From Ptiloglossa arizonensis (taxonomy: Eukaryota; Arthropoda; Insecta; Hymenoptera; Colletidae), in the NCBI RefSeq assembly GCF_051014685.1, contig NC_135059.1, positions 4,960,001-5,024,000 of the forward strand: a stretch of 64,000 bases of DNA, in the 5' to 3' direction. Under the pieces are notes generated by a model that was not told the DNA's origin, made no database searches, and saw only the letters and a program-made list of their open reading frames with translations. The first letter of the stretch is position 1; each line of letters starts with the position of its first letter. Made by a program: the position numbers and the translations under genes. Below are positions 47,562 to 62,841 of this stretch, piece after piece.

Positions 47562-50500
47562 TTAATTCGTACACAATCGGTACATTTTTATATTCGTAGC
47601 GACCGTATCGTTGTATCACCGAACGTAACTACGATATCGACCATCGCTACAATTATATTACGTCGATTGCCGTTACAAAATCTATCGGAAACTGGATCCT
47701 AATTCCGCGTCATAATTTCACCCCCAATTACGCACCATGGACAGTGACGTTGGACGTTGGTTAATATTCTCGTTCGTGAACAATAGTACATGGGATTGGA
47801 GAACACCTGAAAATCAAATTCGTATGTTGCGATCTGCAAAGTATCGTCCAAAGAACTAAACTCGTCTTGCGTGCTGTCCTATAATCGATTTAATATTGAT
47901 CGAGGATTGTTCGCGAAATATTACCGAGCCTTCCTTTCGAACTACGAGGACCATGATTAAAAATGATTACGCGACATTGCGCGGTTTTAAAACCGATTCG
48001 TACGCGGCAAGAGAGCGTACTCCGTCTCGGTTGCTTTCGGCGCGTTCTACGAACGAAATTATACCTAATAACCGAATTCTCGAACAAGGAGCTCTCTCGA
48101 CTGTTGGAAACTTGTTTCCTAAATGTGTCGCAGACATTGGAGGATAGGTGTTGAATTACGCGACGAGTTATTAACATATTCGAGCTTGTCGCGCGTTTCT
48201 GCGAAAATTTACGATCTCGGGACGATATCCGTCTCCTCCGATCGCTCGAGGTCGGTGAACCGAACGGGAGCGGAGGGAAAGAGGGACTGGTTAAATAAAA
48301 ACTCGAAATGGAAATTTTGAAAGAACGCAGGAGCGCGGAAAACGCGGAACAATTTGGTTCCGCGAAGTAGGAAACGGAAATTGCAATTCTTTTGTCGTAC
48401 GCCGCGCATTTTCTGGTCCGCCTGCGTCTCTATGCAACATGGACGATGTTTATTATTATCCGGAACTAGTTGCGACATTGTTATTATTCAACCGTTTCCG
48501 CGAGGATACCTTCCCTACGTTCCAACCTCTGGAACCCCGTATCACCGAACAACACGGAGAAAGATCGCGGAAGACGTTCGAAAGAGAAAGAAGCACCGTG
48601 CATTGTGTCCGCGCACTCGTGGAATTCGTCGCGCATGCGAGCACCCTCCAAGATCAAAATTACCATAACGACATGCATGTATGTAGGAGAGAATCGCCGT
48701 AGAAATCTCGAGGTGATCCTTTTACCAGCCGGAATTGTGAATTTCGGTTGACCTTGAGACGCCTCGCCGCTTTACAGGTTGTGCATCTCAATAGCGCGAG
48801 TACTCGCGGAGGTGGTGCATACGCGGCAGTAAATAGACCAGGGAGAAGGGGGCAGTTTATGAATCATGGAAATTGCCTTTCTTTTACAACCGCGCGCAAA
48901 TATTCGGAAGAAACTTGTTTGCGGTGAACTACCCTTCCTTTCCCTCGTCTCACCCCACTTTAACGTAGCCTACGTTATCCGCGCATGCTTCGAGTCGAAA
49001 AAATTCCACCACGTCGGAGAGACGTTACTTTCAATTTACATATTGTCGGGAGCCATTAACAACGGGTTAACTTTAGGGCCGTTTGTCCCCCGCTCGTAAA
49101 AATAAACCGATACGACACCCGATTCTGGACAGCACGCGAGACGACTTTAGTTTCTTTGGACAATATTTTGTAGATCGTAGCATGTGAATTTGATTCTCAG
49201 GTGTTCAAAAATTCTATGTACTATTTTGAAATGCAAATTTTGCGGAGGAAGGTTCAGAAAGTAGGGAGATGTTTTTCAAGAGGCGATAACACAAGGAGCA
49301 ACGTTGAAAAATAATTCTAATATCAAAACCGAGTATTGTCGAGTTCCTAGAGAGCACTGTATATTGCGAACCACCGGATTTAATCTTCGTCTCTCGTTTT
49401 TTCGTAACCGCTGCACCATTTTAAAGCGCAGATTTGCGAACGGAGGATCGAAAAAATGATTACACGTTTTTAACCGCGACGGTGAATGCGATGCGATAAA
49501 ACTAAATTAAATTAGATGTAATCTAATGGAGAAAAAAATCGTGAAAAGAAGCGATGTAGCAACGGATCGCTGTCGCGGTCGTGAGATTTATTTGTTTCTC
49601 AATGTTCTCGGGAACATTTCACTTTTTCGAAACACAGATATCGTAGAAGACGAATCGGTGAACGCGACGATACTTTTCATCGTGGAATAATACATCGATT
49701 TACTTTTACTCGAGCGAGCAAATTAATTCGCGAAGCGTTCGAAACGTCGGGCGACCGGATGACCCGGCTCGTGGACGCGAAAAAGGTCGAAGGGTAGAAT
49801 TACCACGTGCATACATATATGGAAGAGCCTTTGGAATCCCCGTAGATCCCTTTACCGATTCTCATCGAGAATTTCTTGCGACCTTCGGAGAGCCACGAAG
49901 CTTCACGTCGGGATTACATCAGCATGGATTGCCCGTAATACCGTGTAAACCGCGCGAAGCTTTCTTTCGTTTTTGCGGCAGCTTTCATCCCATCGGAAAA
50001 GCGACGTCGGTTTTCAGATATAACGGAACGATCATCGAACCGTTTATTTCTCGTACCGCGCGATCGAGTTCCGCCCAGGCCGAAACGAAGAAAGGTGTTT
50101 CTTCTTCCTTACTTCTAACCCCTTCGCGTCAGTGGCTGAAACATCTCGAGAGTCGAGGTCCTCTCTGTGTAAAATTTTGCATTATCGGTCAAACAAATTT
50201 CATTCCCGAGGAAATTTCGTTTCGATACTCGAAATACCTACAGGAATGCAACAAAAATGTGAAAACGTACCATATTTGACGAAAATACCATATTTTTTAC
50301 GTTTTCTTAACACTTCCTTTGAGTAAGTATCATTGTAGCTCCTGTCGTGTACTGTAATAGTTTTAGTTTTTTCTTCCACATTGGTAGATATTGTTCAAAT
50401 AAACTACGAACGGTTTTTTCCGAACGATTTCTCATTTTCTGAAATTAATCGAACGGTGCCCGAGTGCTCTCGAGCGGACGTTTCTCAAAAAACAACGCAG

Positions 50501-51227
50501 CGCGCTCCGATCGCCGAGACTCGTAGAAACCGGGCTCTCTCGATCTCTCGACAAATAATTCCTAAGAAGTTTTAACATTTTCCGGAAGAACAGATCGGAA
50601 GGGAGGACCGGTGCTGCTCTCCTCTATTATGTTTTACGGCTACCGGAGCCACTCCCCCACAGTTGGCTTAATTACGCGGTCGATGGACACGCAGCGAGAA
50701 ATCGCGAATCGGAGAGACGAATCGCCGGGGATTCCTTTGCAACCGCCAACAATTCTCCGGCTAATTAGCTCGGATCCGGACGTAAATTGCCGATGAAATG
50801 GCTTTTAAAATCCATCGTCGTGCTTGGGAGAGGAAGAAGAGGGTACGAAAAAAGAAAAGAGAGGAAAAAGGGTAAATAAAGAGGGAAAAGCGAGAAAAAT
50901 GGCGGAGAGGAGTACAAAGGGTGCCGCCCTTCGGGTCATTACTGTACAGGTCGTATCGCGGCGGCATCAAAAGTTTCTTGGTCGGTTGCCAGACGCGCGC
51001 GCGAAAAAATACCAACGAAAGAGCCGTGGTTGGTAGCTGGGTGACGGAGGTGGTGTACAGAAGACGTGGAACGAAAGAGACAGCGCTGGCGAAATTTCAC
51101 GGGCCACTTAGAAACGATACTCTTGACGATTCTTTTCAGCAACGTCGTCCTCGTGAGTTATGAAATATCGTTGCTCGATCAGGCGTGCCGTTCATATTTC
51201 CTTCGAACTCGTTCGCTCTCGTTGTTT

Positions 51228-51251
51228 TCACCGTGGAAACGTCCACGGTGA
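51228..51251. repeat. Perfect 10-bp inverted repeat with 4-nt loop
   Basis: Arms TCACCGTGGA (51228-51237) and TCCACGGTGA (51242-51251) flank AACG. It would form a stable GC-rich hairpin in RNA or serve as a dyad site. No adjacent gene was recognised. Confidence 0.85.
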
Positions 51252-54200
51252 TGTACTTTCTGTCGGAAATACGAGTCCAATCGTTCATAAAGCTTCTCGG
51301 GTATTGCTCGGATGGCGCTCGATGATAGGTTCACCTACGCCCGGCAATTTCTCCTTTTTCAGTGGCTCCTATACAAGGGCCGCGTTCGCCGGAACATGCT
51401 TCTATTATATAGAGTATCTGATGAGAAGAACGGTGCCTGAAAATCTGATAAAGGAAACTCCCGCCCGTAAATCGACCGTTTCGACAACCGTTTCTTTCGT
51501 TTTCTTTCTCCTTTTTTACTTTCTCTTTTTTTTCTTTCTTTCATCTTCTCCCGTTCCCTTTATTTCCTCGGCGTGTTCGCTTCCTCGGCATTCGTTCCGT
51601 GAATTAAAACGAACACGAGCGGTCCGATTCGCCGAGCAACGTCGAATACCTCGGGGACCCCGCACCCAGAGGAGATTTTTTGTTTCAGGAAAACTATTCG
51701 ACGCATCCATTTTGAACTTCGTACATACAATTATGCGTATTCTCCCGAGCTGTGGAAATTTTTCCAACGAGGTACAGTGATTATTCGTAACGCGATGCAA
51801 ATTAATTGCGCACGTTGCGCGGAGGGAAAACTCGCGTTCACGTTCGGCACGATAATTCTCGTGTCGGTTTCCTCGATCGACAAACTCGAGGAGATTCTTA
51901 TTTCGAAATACAAAAACCTCGAAGAATTGAACGTTGCAGAATGAAGTTCGAAAGAAGTCGACTCGAAACAACTTCGATTCCTCGCGAATCATTTTTCGAA
52001 ATAATCGTTCGACAAGAAGTCTTCAAAAATTGATTCAATTACTCTTCCCACTTTCTCGTCCAGAGAATGTATTCGAAACTTGGAAGAATTTCTCTGTGAT
52101 ATTTCTCGAATTAATAACGATATTACATTAGACAGACGAATAAACGTCAGCTTTGATGTTCCACAGAATCGTTCATTTTTTACAACTTCGCGATAAAGTT
52201 CGCGATCGTAAGATTACTTTAAGAAAATTTCAAAAGTATCTCCCCAAGTATCGCCAAAATGACGCGCGATCGAAAAATTAATCGATACGTAAAACCGATA
52301 CAAATCGTCGTTACGATTCATCGGTGTGTACCGGGTGATTTGAAATTCAAAAGGCGAAATAAGTTCTCGCGGATACGAGCAACCTCGCGTCGATTTTATT
52401 AGCTTTCCGAGGAAACCGTCGTAAGTACAATTTGAAAACGCAAGATCGTAAAATTGGGGAGCACGCTTCATACGGCACGGGCCACGTTATCGATTTTCGA
52501 GCTTCGGGCATCGTCGTTTGTCTGACGTCACGCGACTCGGCTAATAATGAATCAAAGAGTGCGACGGAACAAACACAAACATAGACGCAAGAGATCCGTG
52601 CAATACTGTTCGAGACAATGTACAGCGAATCGTCTGTATAGGTGATCGAGACATCGGTGATCGTCCAATATTAGACAAACCACCTGGGAATATTCAGGCA
52701 ACGCTGGTTAAATAACACAAGTCTAACCTGCTGCAACAGCCGACAGTAGTCAGATGCGACGCAAGGACAGTCAGTGGGTAATGGTGGTTAGACAGCACGA
52801 GATAGCTAGTAGATCCGGACGACACCGGTCGGACAACATAAGCGAATTATCTTGATCACCTGGATATCCGGTAACTGTACCGGAACTGTAACCGAGCGAT
52901 CGATTAGTTTGCGCGAGGATATGAATAAAAAATATAGAATACAATATTTTTTCTACACGATGCTTTGTTTTATACACGACTTTGAATATTTGGTGTCTCT
53001 TTTGGTATAAATCTCAACGGATTTTTTTGTAAATCATATTATCCGGCAGTTATGTGCAATAATTGCTATTACATTAGATTAAAAATACTGAGATTAAAAA
53101 TACGGAAGGGTATATACGGAAATATTTGTTAAAATTCGCTAAGAACACAATTGTGCATACGAATAGAATTAATACAAACGGAAATAGAAGGTAGATATAG
53201 TAAAATTGGTCGAGTCGAATCAACAAAGCTTACGTGCTGTGTACAAAGCGTACTTCATTGTACATTTTCGACTCAGTTTCTCACGTAGAACCATTAACTT
53301 CGATATAAGTTACTACCATCGATTCACATCGCTAAATGAACGATGATTTCATTTCTTCCTACTTAGTAGGTAATTTCAATATTATTTTCTTAATCTTCAA
53401 GATTTCCATGAGTTCTCCCGAGGAATATCACGTATCCGTTCGAGAATCACTCACAAAAACCAAAAGAAAAAGGTACACTTTCCTCTTGAAATCATTACTT
53501 TGATTCTGCTCCAACGAAAACTACCAAATTACCTGAGCTAATTCGATGCTACGCGAGAGAACCGCGCAGGAGATTCAGACCACGCTGGTCGGACGATAAG
53601 ATAAAAATTTGGAAAAAATCGCGGGGATAGACTATTATTGGAAAAATGAAAAAATACGGAAGACTATTGTTCGATGGGAAGAAAAACGTGGCGCGTGTTA
53701 CGAGGCCATCGTAGCTACGCATCGGATAGACGGGGTAACAGTTCGGCGATACCCTCCTGCGAACGGTAGACAACAGGCGGGCGTTGTATTTGGGTCGGGA
53801 TCGACTGCTCGTTCAAATAATCTCTCGGAGGCACGTCAACGGGGAACGGTGTCACCAGTTTGACCCTGTTTTCACTTCGGTTCGATATTGCGATCCGCGG
53901 CGTCGACTATTCGCCGATCGTGGTATCCGACAATAGCAATAACTGTACACGGTCGATTAGACTCCCTTACGCTCGATTTTCCTTCGGTCCCTTCGTCTCC
54001 TTCTGCTTTTCTCGTATTTCCACGACGGCTCTGGCCACAGCGCGAGTCCTGGGAGATCGCTGTTCCCAACGATCGGATTTTATTGCGCGTTCGCATGTGA
54101 ATATCGATAACGGGCCGACTGTGAACACCGTTCCTCCTCGCGGTTAGTATTAATCACGAGATCGCGTCTCGCCGGTGAAAACGCTCTCGCGGCGATAACG

Positions 54201-57200
54201 GACGGTGAAAAATATTATTGCCCGAGAACGACGCAAACGCGATTGTTCTTTGCCGTTCCAACGCCGAACCGCGCCGCCTACGGGCGTTCCAATGCGCTTA
54301 TGTACGTGACACGTTTCACGCCTCGAAGGATACGATTTCCTCGCAAATTTCTACGACATCTGTACAACGTTCAACTTAATTCGATCCAACGGGAGATCAA
54401 ATTATCAACGATATTTATTTCTACGTGCTACTTAGGATTCGGAAGGTACGCAAGGTAACGCAAATTGTTCCCCATTTCAACCGCCTACGATAATTAATAT
54501 TTGCGAAACATTACTTTTCATCGACAGAATACTTCACTTTTTAAATAGTACAATATCGTTTGTATTTTACATTGTTGTAGAAGGAGCAGAAACAAATCCA
54601 ACGGTAATCAATACTGTGATTCTTCTTTTACATTTATTACTCAAAAATGTTGCGAATAATATCGATATTTTTCTCGACAGATATTCCGTTCGGTAAATCT
54701 ACAATCGTTGTAAGTTTCGAATAAGATTTCCAACGATTTCGCGATAACCTACTCGAAGCACAAATGGACTTCGAAGTTGAATTTCGCCCGCGGGTCGACA
54801 CGAATTGCGAAAGATAAATAATTCCTTGGCGCGTGGGTGAAATTCGTGGGAAATTGAAAAATTTTCGGAGCGACGATTCCCCGCGCGTAAAAAACACATC
54901 GATTCGACGTTCGAGCCATTTGGCGGATACAGCGGGAGAAACGATGATTTCTTGTCAAAAACTGTCCGGAGTAATTAATTTTCGACCGTAATCTGCAAAC
55001 GTCCATGAAACGGGCGAACAGGGAGCGGTTAAAGCCGCTTTGAAAGCGGGCTACAGATCCGAAATACACTTAGGCAGGTACTCCGGAAGTTCCAAGCCAG
55101 TTTCCGGATTACGATTCCCGCGGAACGACGATCGGCAAGTTTCCTCGGTGTTTATTAACCGCGAGACAAGGCGAATCGTTGCACCTCCTGCATCCCGGCG
55201 CGCAACGACGCCCCCGAATACGATGCTCGAGGCGTTCGACGAATACTAAACTGTCTTCCCTGAATTATACTACGAAGATTAGGAAGGAGCTCGGCCCGAC
55301 CCGTATAGACGAACGGCCGAGAACGATGCCAGAATCGTGCGAATCACAGGGCGTGGATCGCGCCCGCCTCGACGCTCCAAGATCACGACGCCTGGCGTCG
55401 ACTCGCCTCGTAACTCTCCCGAGTGAATTCTGGCCGCATTGTCATGGTGATCGAGGACGATAATGGACCCATGGAGTCCTGGGAATATCGATGGACCGTT
55501 CCTCGATTTTCCCCGAATCCCTCGAGATGAACAACGAACGATTCGTTACGGGGCCATCGGCGAACATTTTACGTACAATCGAGAAAACACGGAAGACGGT
55601 GAGTATTTTACGAAATCTATTCGCAATCTCCAATTTACAGAATTAAATATCGAAATTGCGCAAAGAAAATTTGATTCTTACCACGCGCGATGAAGAAGAT
55701 GTCCTTTGCTGAGTATATATATTTTCTTTTATTTGGTGTTCGTCCGGGTGTCGTTGTTCCCAAATATTATTGGATGTCAACGAATACGTACGCGGCTCGA
55801 GCGCGTAATAACGCGCGAAAATGTTTCCAGTGAGGGAAAATATGGTTTCGGGAGAAATGAAAAAAAAAAAAAAGGAAAAAATTTGATGCCCCGCGAATGA
55901 GAATATCAACGAATCGGTTCGAATTCCGCGCGCGGTATCGTACCGACGAAGCGCGAATGAGAAACGTCGTCGCGAGCGTACGACGAATATATGCGCGCAC
56001 CAGCTCGTTTATTGCCGCGCGAAATTCGGTGGCGCTTAATTCGTTGTTTCTATGATGGAAATTCATCTGCGAGCGGACAAAAACGATCCCGATTTAACCG
56101 ATTGAAACCGGTTCCTTTTTTTTTCCACGTCTCTTTAACGATCCAAATGGAAAACGCAGCGCGCACTGGCCGGTGCAATATTCGATTCGAAGTTTTCGAA
56201 CGATTTTCATCGCATTGCGATTCCGCGACGCTAATTCGAGGACTATGACGAAAAATATCGGTCGAGGAACGACACGAGGGTAACTCAACGCGGGGAAATT
56301 AATGACAACGATCGTACAATTTTCATACGAATGTGCGTATCGTTGCGAATTATATTACGTTGTTGTTGCGTTTATTAACCCTGCGCTGCGTGAATTTTAA
56401 TGTTCTATGAAAAAAAATATGTATATATTTTCCAAAGAGAAATTACCCTTTAAAATTACAAAAGTTATACAAAATTGAAAGCGAAGCAAAATTGAAATAC
56501 AAAGAGATTTCCATATTTATCGAATGGAATTAAAATCGATTTATAAAGTGAATATACACGAATCGTGTAATAGAATATCGTTTACCGATTAATGTGATCG
56601 TTGTCGATAAAATTCGTTATTATTTATTTCCTTTTGTATAGATTTTTAAAACCTACAACTAATTTTCGTCTAGCACCCCCGACACTTTCACTCGACGCTT
56701 TAATATAACAAAAGAATTATGTATAACCGGTAATACGCTATGAAATGTGGGATTTATATGGGATTAATAGCGTAACGCTCGATATACCTATGAAATATGA
56801 TCCATTGAGCTGTCAACGTGAATAAATATTAAAATATTTTACAGGATAACGGAAACATAACGGATATACGAGTAAACGAGAGAAACGGATCTACGAGTGA
56901 TCGACAGAAACGTGACGGATCTACGAGCATCTAAAGTGCTCCAAGTGAATGATCCATTGATTAATTGCTGGTGATCGTTTGTCGTTTGCCAATTTTTAAA
57001 TCGTTAAACCAACGCTGACGAGAAACACGTAATATCGACGAATGACTTTTTCAAGAAAACACCCGACCCTTCAGGTTTAAGAATAATAAAGTAATTTTCC
57101 AATCTTCGATGCGAATAATAAAATCACAAATTGTTTGTAAAGGCGTACAGTCAATTTGAATTCGTGCGATAACTTTCGAATTCGATGGTATTGATTCAAT

Positions 57201-57575
57201 TCTCAGGACACGAAAATAGCTGTTACAGTTGTTCGACTTACTTCTTCAACTTCAGAAAAGCCAGATGTGAATTGGATCACGTTGTTTACTATCGTAACAG
57301 GTAAGTGAACAAAAATAATTTAAAAAAAAAACAATGAAGTAATTCACTTCTGGAACGAAGCAATTTTACATATAATATCGATTAATTTATCCTCCTCGGG
57401 GACCAATTATTTTATTCGTAATAGGTAACGGTTGAAATTGCGTTCTAGTGTGTATAAATTTTACAAACACGTGACCGTGTTACGTTATTGAGAAATATTA
57501 CTGCGATTATTTGTCTGCAATTTTCGTAGTAATTTTCATGTTACAATATTTGAAATACGTTAAAATATTGTAATA

Positions 57576-57593
57576 CATAATAATAATAATAAT
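57576..57593. repeat. (AAT)n microsatellite
   Basis: About five AAT units within an AT-rich segment. Confidence 0.9.
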
Positions 57594-60500
57594 GACACAT
57601 TTTCATTATACAAAGCTTGTTTCAAAAATGATAAATATAATAATAGTATATTGAGTGAAAAAATAAGAATTAAGTACACATATGTACCTCAATAAGTATA
57701 TATATAATGTTTCATATAAAAACAAGAAACTAGAGTATTAACTCGCTCTCGAATTATTAATGTAACCCTGCCTAGAACGATTAGAATTATTTTTCAATTT
57801 GGAACCAACGAAGAGATGAAATTTAGCCTTCGATGCAAGACCAACGAAATGATTTTAAAATTATTTTTCAATTTTAGAAATTATCGAAGTGCCTCACGAC
57901 CACGACAACTGACGAAGCAGAGTACAAATCGAAGATCGAGGCGTACAAGTATCCGTGCATCGAGCGCATTTGTTCTTGATCTCGTTCCGATAAAGTTTAT
58001 CAGCCGCATGGAAAGCGAATCGTCTGAAATTTTGTTGGAATACACGAACTGGACGTCAAGTACTGAAATAAATTGAATCGAATAAGTACGCGTATCCCGG
58101 CGCTCGTTTCTTGCATTTTACACGCGCGTGGTCCGCTCGGCTCATTATTTTCTCACGGATTTCGTTTCGTTGACAATTACTACCCTTATTACCGGCGTTG
58201 TTATTGCTACCGTTATTTGTAGGAGAACCAGCTTGTAACGTGAACATTATAACGTTGTATACGCTACTACATATTATTATTCCGATTATTAATTATACGT
58301 GTTATAACTATTATTATTCGCCGGAACATCCTCCGGTAAAACAGTTGCGCGCGTATAGGGCGGTGTGGTGGAAACGCGTCGCTTTAATACATTCCGTTAC
58401 GTTGTTACAGCAAGGAAACGTATAAAAATTTGATACGATTCGGAAACTAGAACAGACCTCGAGGTAATTTTTTTTCTTATTCTCTCTCTTTCTTCCTCTT
58501 TCTCTCTTTCTCTAAAAATAGAACCGCATCCTTTCAACGAAGGGTAGATAGAGAGAACGTAACGTAAAAATAAAGAATATTTAAAATCGGACAGGTTTCA
58601 CGTTTAACGACGTCCATAAAGATTCGTTTGAGAGACAGGCTTCAGTAAGGAGATCAAAGATATGTGAAAATATTATTAGTGCGACGCGAACAAGAACGAA
58701 TTATACCGACGAAACAGAGTAATTATATTCAGCGCGTGTTCCGAGACTTTCCAGTTACTCGCGCGATTTTTTCGCATATCGTCGCTTCCTTCAATGAAAC
58801 GTAAACTGATTACTGATTCGTTTTTCGAGATATTGATTTCAACGTGGCAAAAACTGTGTCGAAAAACACCACCCGAGAGCTAGCCCGCGAAGCATTAAAA
58901 ATGCTTACATACGATCGAAATAAAAATCGTTACGGGTAATACTTGTTTCGTCGCAATCGAGCCCCTGGGTATTTCATTTTCACTAAAAACCGGCAAATAG
59001 AATTATTCGCTGGAATAGCGGGCATTACTCGCATTCGATATCGGACAGTAAATGCCGTTGTATCAATGCGAGACGAATAATGAAAATTGTTTCGCAACCG
59101 GTGCGCCTCGCGTTGAAGCTTTCGAGAGCTTGTGGCCCACCGGGATTATAAAAATAGCCCAGCGCTCAACGTTAAAGAAATTTAATGAAAAATTTCATAC
59201 GGTTTTTACACACCTTTTACACAACCGAACAATTAAAAATCGAAACAACGGTTTCGGTACGATTGGCAATGAAATCGGTGCTCGTGTTACAGTTTTTAAT
59301 TATTTCGTAATGGAAAATTATTTCTCCCCAGCGTGACCTTTTAACGCGAATTACGCGTTGAAAATAGTTCTCTTTGGTGGAACAAATGCGGTTAGTACAT
59401 GACTTTACATTTCGTGGAAAACGTTTTCATAAGAGATACTCATAATTGTCGATTCATGGATCGATTCCACTCCGAATTGAAACAAAATCTCAAAACGGGG
59501 ACGTAACACGTAAATACAAAGTTTCGTTAAAATACATTCAGCCGTCAAATAAAATCGTTTAAAGATACACGCGTGTACATGCATTAGAGATAAATTCTTC
59601 TTTTTGATAATCGAAACGTGATCCAGTGGGTCTTCGAACGTGTTCTTTCCCGAAAGAAAATTTCTCGAAAATTTCTCTCCATTACGTAATAGTTCTCTTG
59701 GCGATCGAAACGAGGGCAGAAAATTATGTTACCCCTGACCACGAGGAAACACTTGCCAGTAAATCCGCCGTAAGTGAAATCCGGTTGTTTGTATTTCGTT
59801 GGATCGTAGCGCGTGAAATATCGTCGAAAGAAGTCGACAATGGAGGCAGTAAAGTTAATATATTCGAGAAGCGAATATGTCACGATAGCGCAAATTCAGG
59901 TGCAATCTCTACAATGGAGGATCGCTCGATATAGATTACGTGTCGCGTCATAAATACTGTAAGTATCGAGAGTGTAACGAGATAACTGTCGTTGCTTGAT
60001 TTGTAGGTAGATCCAGCGCGCGAAATTCGATGTTATCGGTAGCGTGCGCGTAACACGGGATCGCGAATCCGCGAAACCACTTTGGCCAATGACACCGAAT
60101 ACCAACGGTACGATTCTGGAAAGTGGATCAGCTTTCAGCGCAACTCTTCTACCAGTGGAAGTCCGACGGTATCGATACCCGAAACGGTGAACCGTGATCG
60201 TCACCGTTACGCGATTTATGTATTGATCGTACAGGAAAATGATTTCGATCGTTGGATCTGGATCAGGTTTTCCGAACGTTCGAGAATTCTGAAAATTGTT
60301 TTCGAGCGAAATATCGATTCGATACTAAGACGAGTTCCGTCGAGATTGATGTCTCGTATCGCGCAAGACTGTTGTACGAATTTGAAAATTTTATCGGATT
60401 CGAATTAGACGAATTTGTAGTATTTGTGGAAGATATTTGACCGTTTGATCGCGGTGGGTAGATATGTAGAAAAAAAATGGAAAATATAATGTATCGGTGA

Positions 60501-62841
60501 CCGTACGAGAGCAATTGACTAGTTTGAAATTTGTTTCTTGCATCGTGTCGTTTCATAATAGTATTTACTTAGATTGATTATTATCGGCAAATATTAGTAC
60601 ACTTTAATATTTACATTCCTTGTTTCCCTAGCTTTCAATAATGGAAATGAAATAATATTATACGGGGATGATTCTTTAGCTGTTTAAATCGCCAGAGCTT
60701 TTGCACATATTCAACTGTCTAAAATTAACTGCCTCTTTTCCTGCCTCGAACTACCTATACCGGATAGAACGCCCCTGAATGGAATTCAGATTTAACGATC
60801 AGAATTTTTGAAAAAGCTCGTTTCACTGTTGGTCAAGATTTCGTATCGCATAAACTAACGACTAATGGCGTTGCTATCGTGGGGACGAAATTTATGGACG
60901 AACATTTCGGATTTTTCTCGCATCGTGAATAGTGCTCCAATCGATGAATTATTTCGTCCCTTGTTTCTGTAATTATTCCACGCCCTGTTCTATAATACTT
61001 TCATTCTATTATCATGTGTATACGTATATATTGTCAATTACGTGCTAAATTGTGACCAATCTCCAACTGTCCAACAATTGCAAAGACGTATATTATTGAA
61101 TCAGTTTTTCTGTCGAAGTTAACGCAAATTCATCGAGCATAAGATTTTTTCTTACCCTGTCCAAAGAATCTATCCCATGGGGGCAAGAGGCAAAGTATCG
61201 AGGAAAGTTTGATTCCGGTTTCCCATGGAATTACTTATTTCGTGACCGTCACATTTGAAAAATGAACACCGAAAACGGTCCACAAGTTTTCCGATGTAAG
61301 TCCATATCCCGTTTCACGGACGATCGATCGAATCGGGACGATTACTTCCGTTTTCGAATATTCGCGAGACCAACGTCCGGGAAACCATCGCGCGACGAAC
61401 AACGGGAGAAAATTGCAATTTCAAGAAGTTGTAATCGCGCGTATCTCGCGTTCGGTAACGATCCACCCCTCGGCGGAAGTCAATTAAAACGCTCGTACAA
61501 TAAACATATCGGGCGTATCGCGAATAACCAAGTTCCCATAGAGTCGATCGAACTCCAACGAGTCGATGGAGGCTTTACAATTAGGAGCACGTCGGTCCCC
61601 ACGTTTCGACTCGAAACCGAATGCCCGAAGTTCGAAGGCCCCCTAACCCTTCCCCCCCCCCACACCCACCCCGAAAACCCCGTGCTTTCAGACGTGTATC
61701 CTCTTTACGCGTGAAGTTCGACGGTCGTTACTCGTCGACGTTATCAGAGAGTTGCCGTTACGAGGCGAATTCGCAAATTCACGAAACCGCGAGTACCGTT
61801 TCAACGAAATACCAACCGCACCGTTTTCAAAATTGCTTCGAAACCGAGGCGTTTTCTCGAGGTGAATATACGAGCGTACAGCCTCGTGGCATTTACCACC
61901 GCGCGAATTGATTTCTTTTATCGTCGAAATACGCCCGAGTCGTCGAGATTAATCGTTCGCGACGCGGCCAGTTTGGTGCAGCGAGCTCAGATGCAACACG
62001 GAATTCGAAAGAGTGCAACGAGGTTGCAACGCGGTTAACCAAGCGACGCTGGGGATCTTCTTTGACTCTGTTCGGTCGTCTACAATCGGGAATTTGAAAT
62101 TGAAATATTTTTAATATATTTTTTTATTTCTCGACAGCTGACAAGCCCAAGTATTTATTTCTTTCGAAATTCGAAGCTATAATTCTAAATATTATAATAT
62201 ACAAAAGAATGTTTTCTCGTCGTAGCCTCGAGTGTGTTATCCTTGCGAGAATCTGTCGAAGTATTCGGTAAATAATACGAGCATTTCTCTCTTTGCCAAA
62301 ACACCGAAATAAAACAGGTATTAATTATCGATAAACGGTCCGTCGTTTGTTGTAACTTATTCGAAAGTTCACGAATCCATTATCCTGGAAAGTAGTTAAG
62401 AACTCGCCCTGAATTCTTAGCACAGAAGTGAAAGAATTAAAAAAAAAAGAAACGAAGAATCGTTGCGGAAAACCATTGCGAAAAACGAGGAAAAATATTA
62501 TATATCGATGATTAACGATCGCGAATAAACAATTTCATTCCGCTCAGTGAAAACCGGGAAGGGTACTTACGTGTCGTGTGTTACACGTGAGACGAGCCGA
62601 TACTGATAAATAAAAAACAAATATCGCGCGCGCTCGTGAAAACAATAACAAGCTCGTCGTCCGACGCAACAAAACGCTCTGGCCGGCTATATGTTTCGGC
62701 GTTGTCTACCTGACAATTTCGTTCTCGTACGGGGGCACAATACCAAGTTTTCGATAACGTTGCAACATCAATCGGGTTTCGAATCGGAGTTTACGCTACA
62801 CACCATCGACGACAAAGGAGCGTAATTACCGGTTTTGTAAC

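Larger units (their letters stand above)
47562..62841. other. Gene-poor stretch with hairpins and simple repeats
   Basis: No exon with a family motif, no RNA gene and no element with clear termini was seen. Frames up to 206 codons (51160-51780, plus) run through pyrimidine tracts and look accidental. The segment 56.4-57.8 kb is AT-rich. The stretch may be intron or intergenic DNA upstream of the dpr-like exons. Confidence 0.4.

Noticed and set aside
51160..51780. 206-codon plus-strand frame
   Set aside because: A Phe/Leu/Ser-rich stretch in the middle comes from a pyrimidine tract rather than a designed membrane segment, and a perfect hairpin lies in its 5' part. No recognised family.
52540..52980. 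LTR- or UTR-like segment
   Set aside because: The composition looks transcript-like, but there are no TG...CA ends with flanking duplications, no related copy in the window and no coding continuation.
56377..57790. TTAA followed by CCCTGCGCTGCG, considered as a piggyBac-type end
   Set aside because: No inverted partner end with a matching TTAA was found downstream, and the segment has no transposase fragment.
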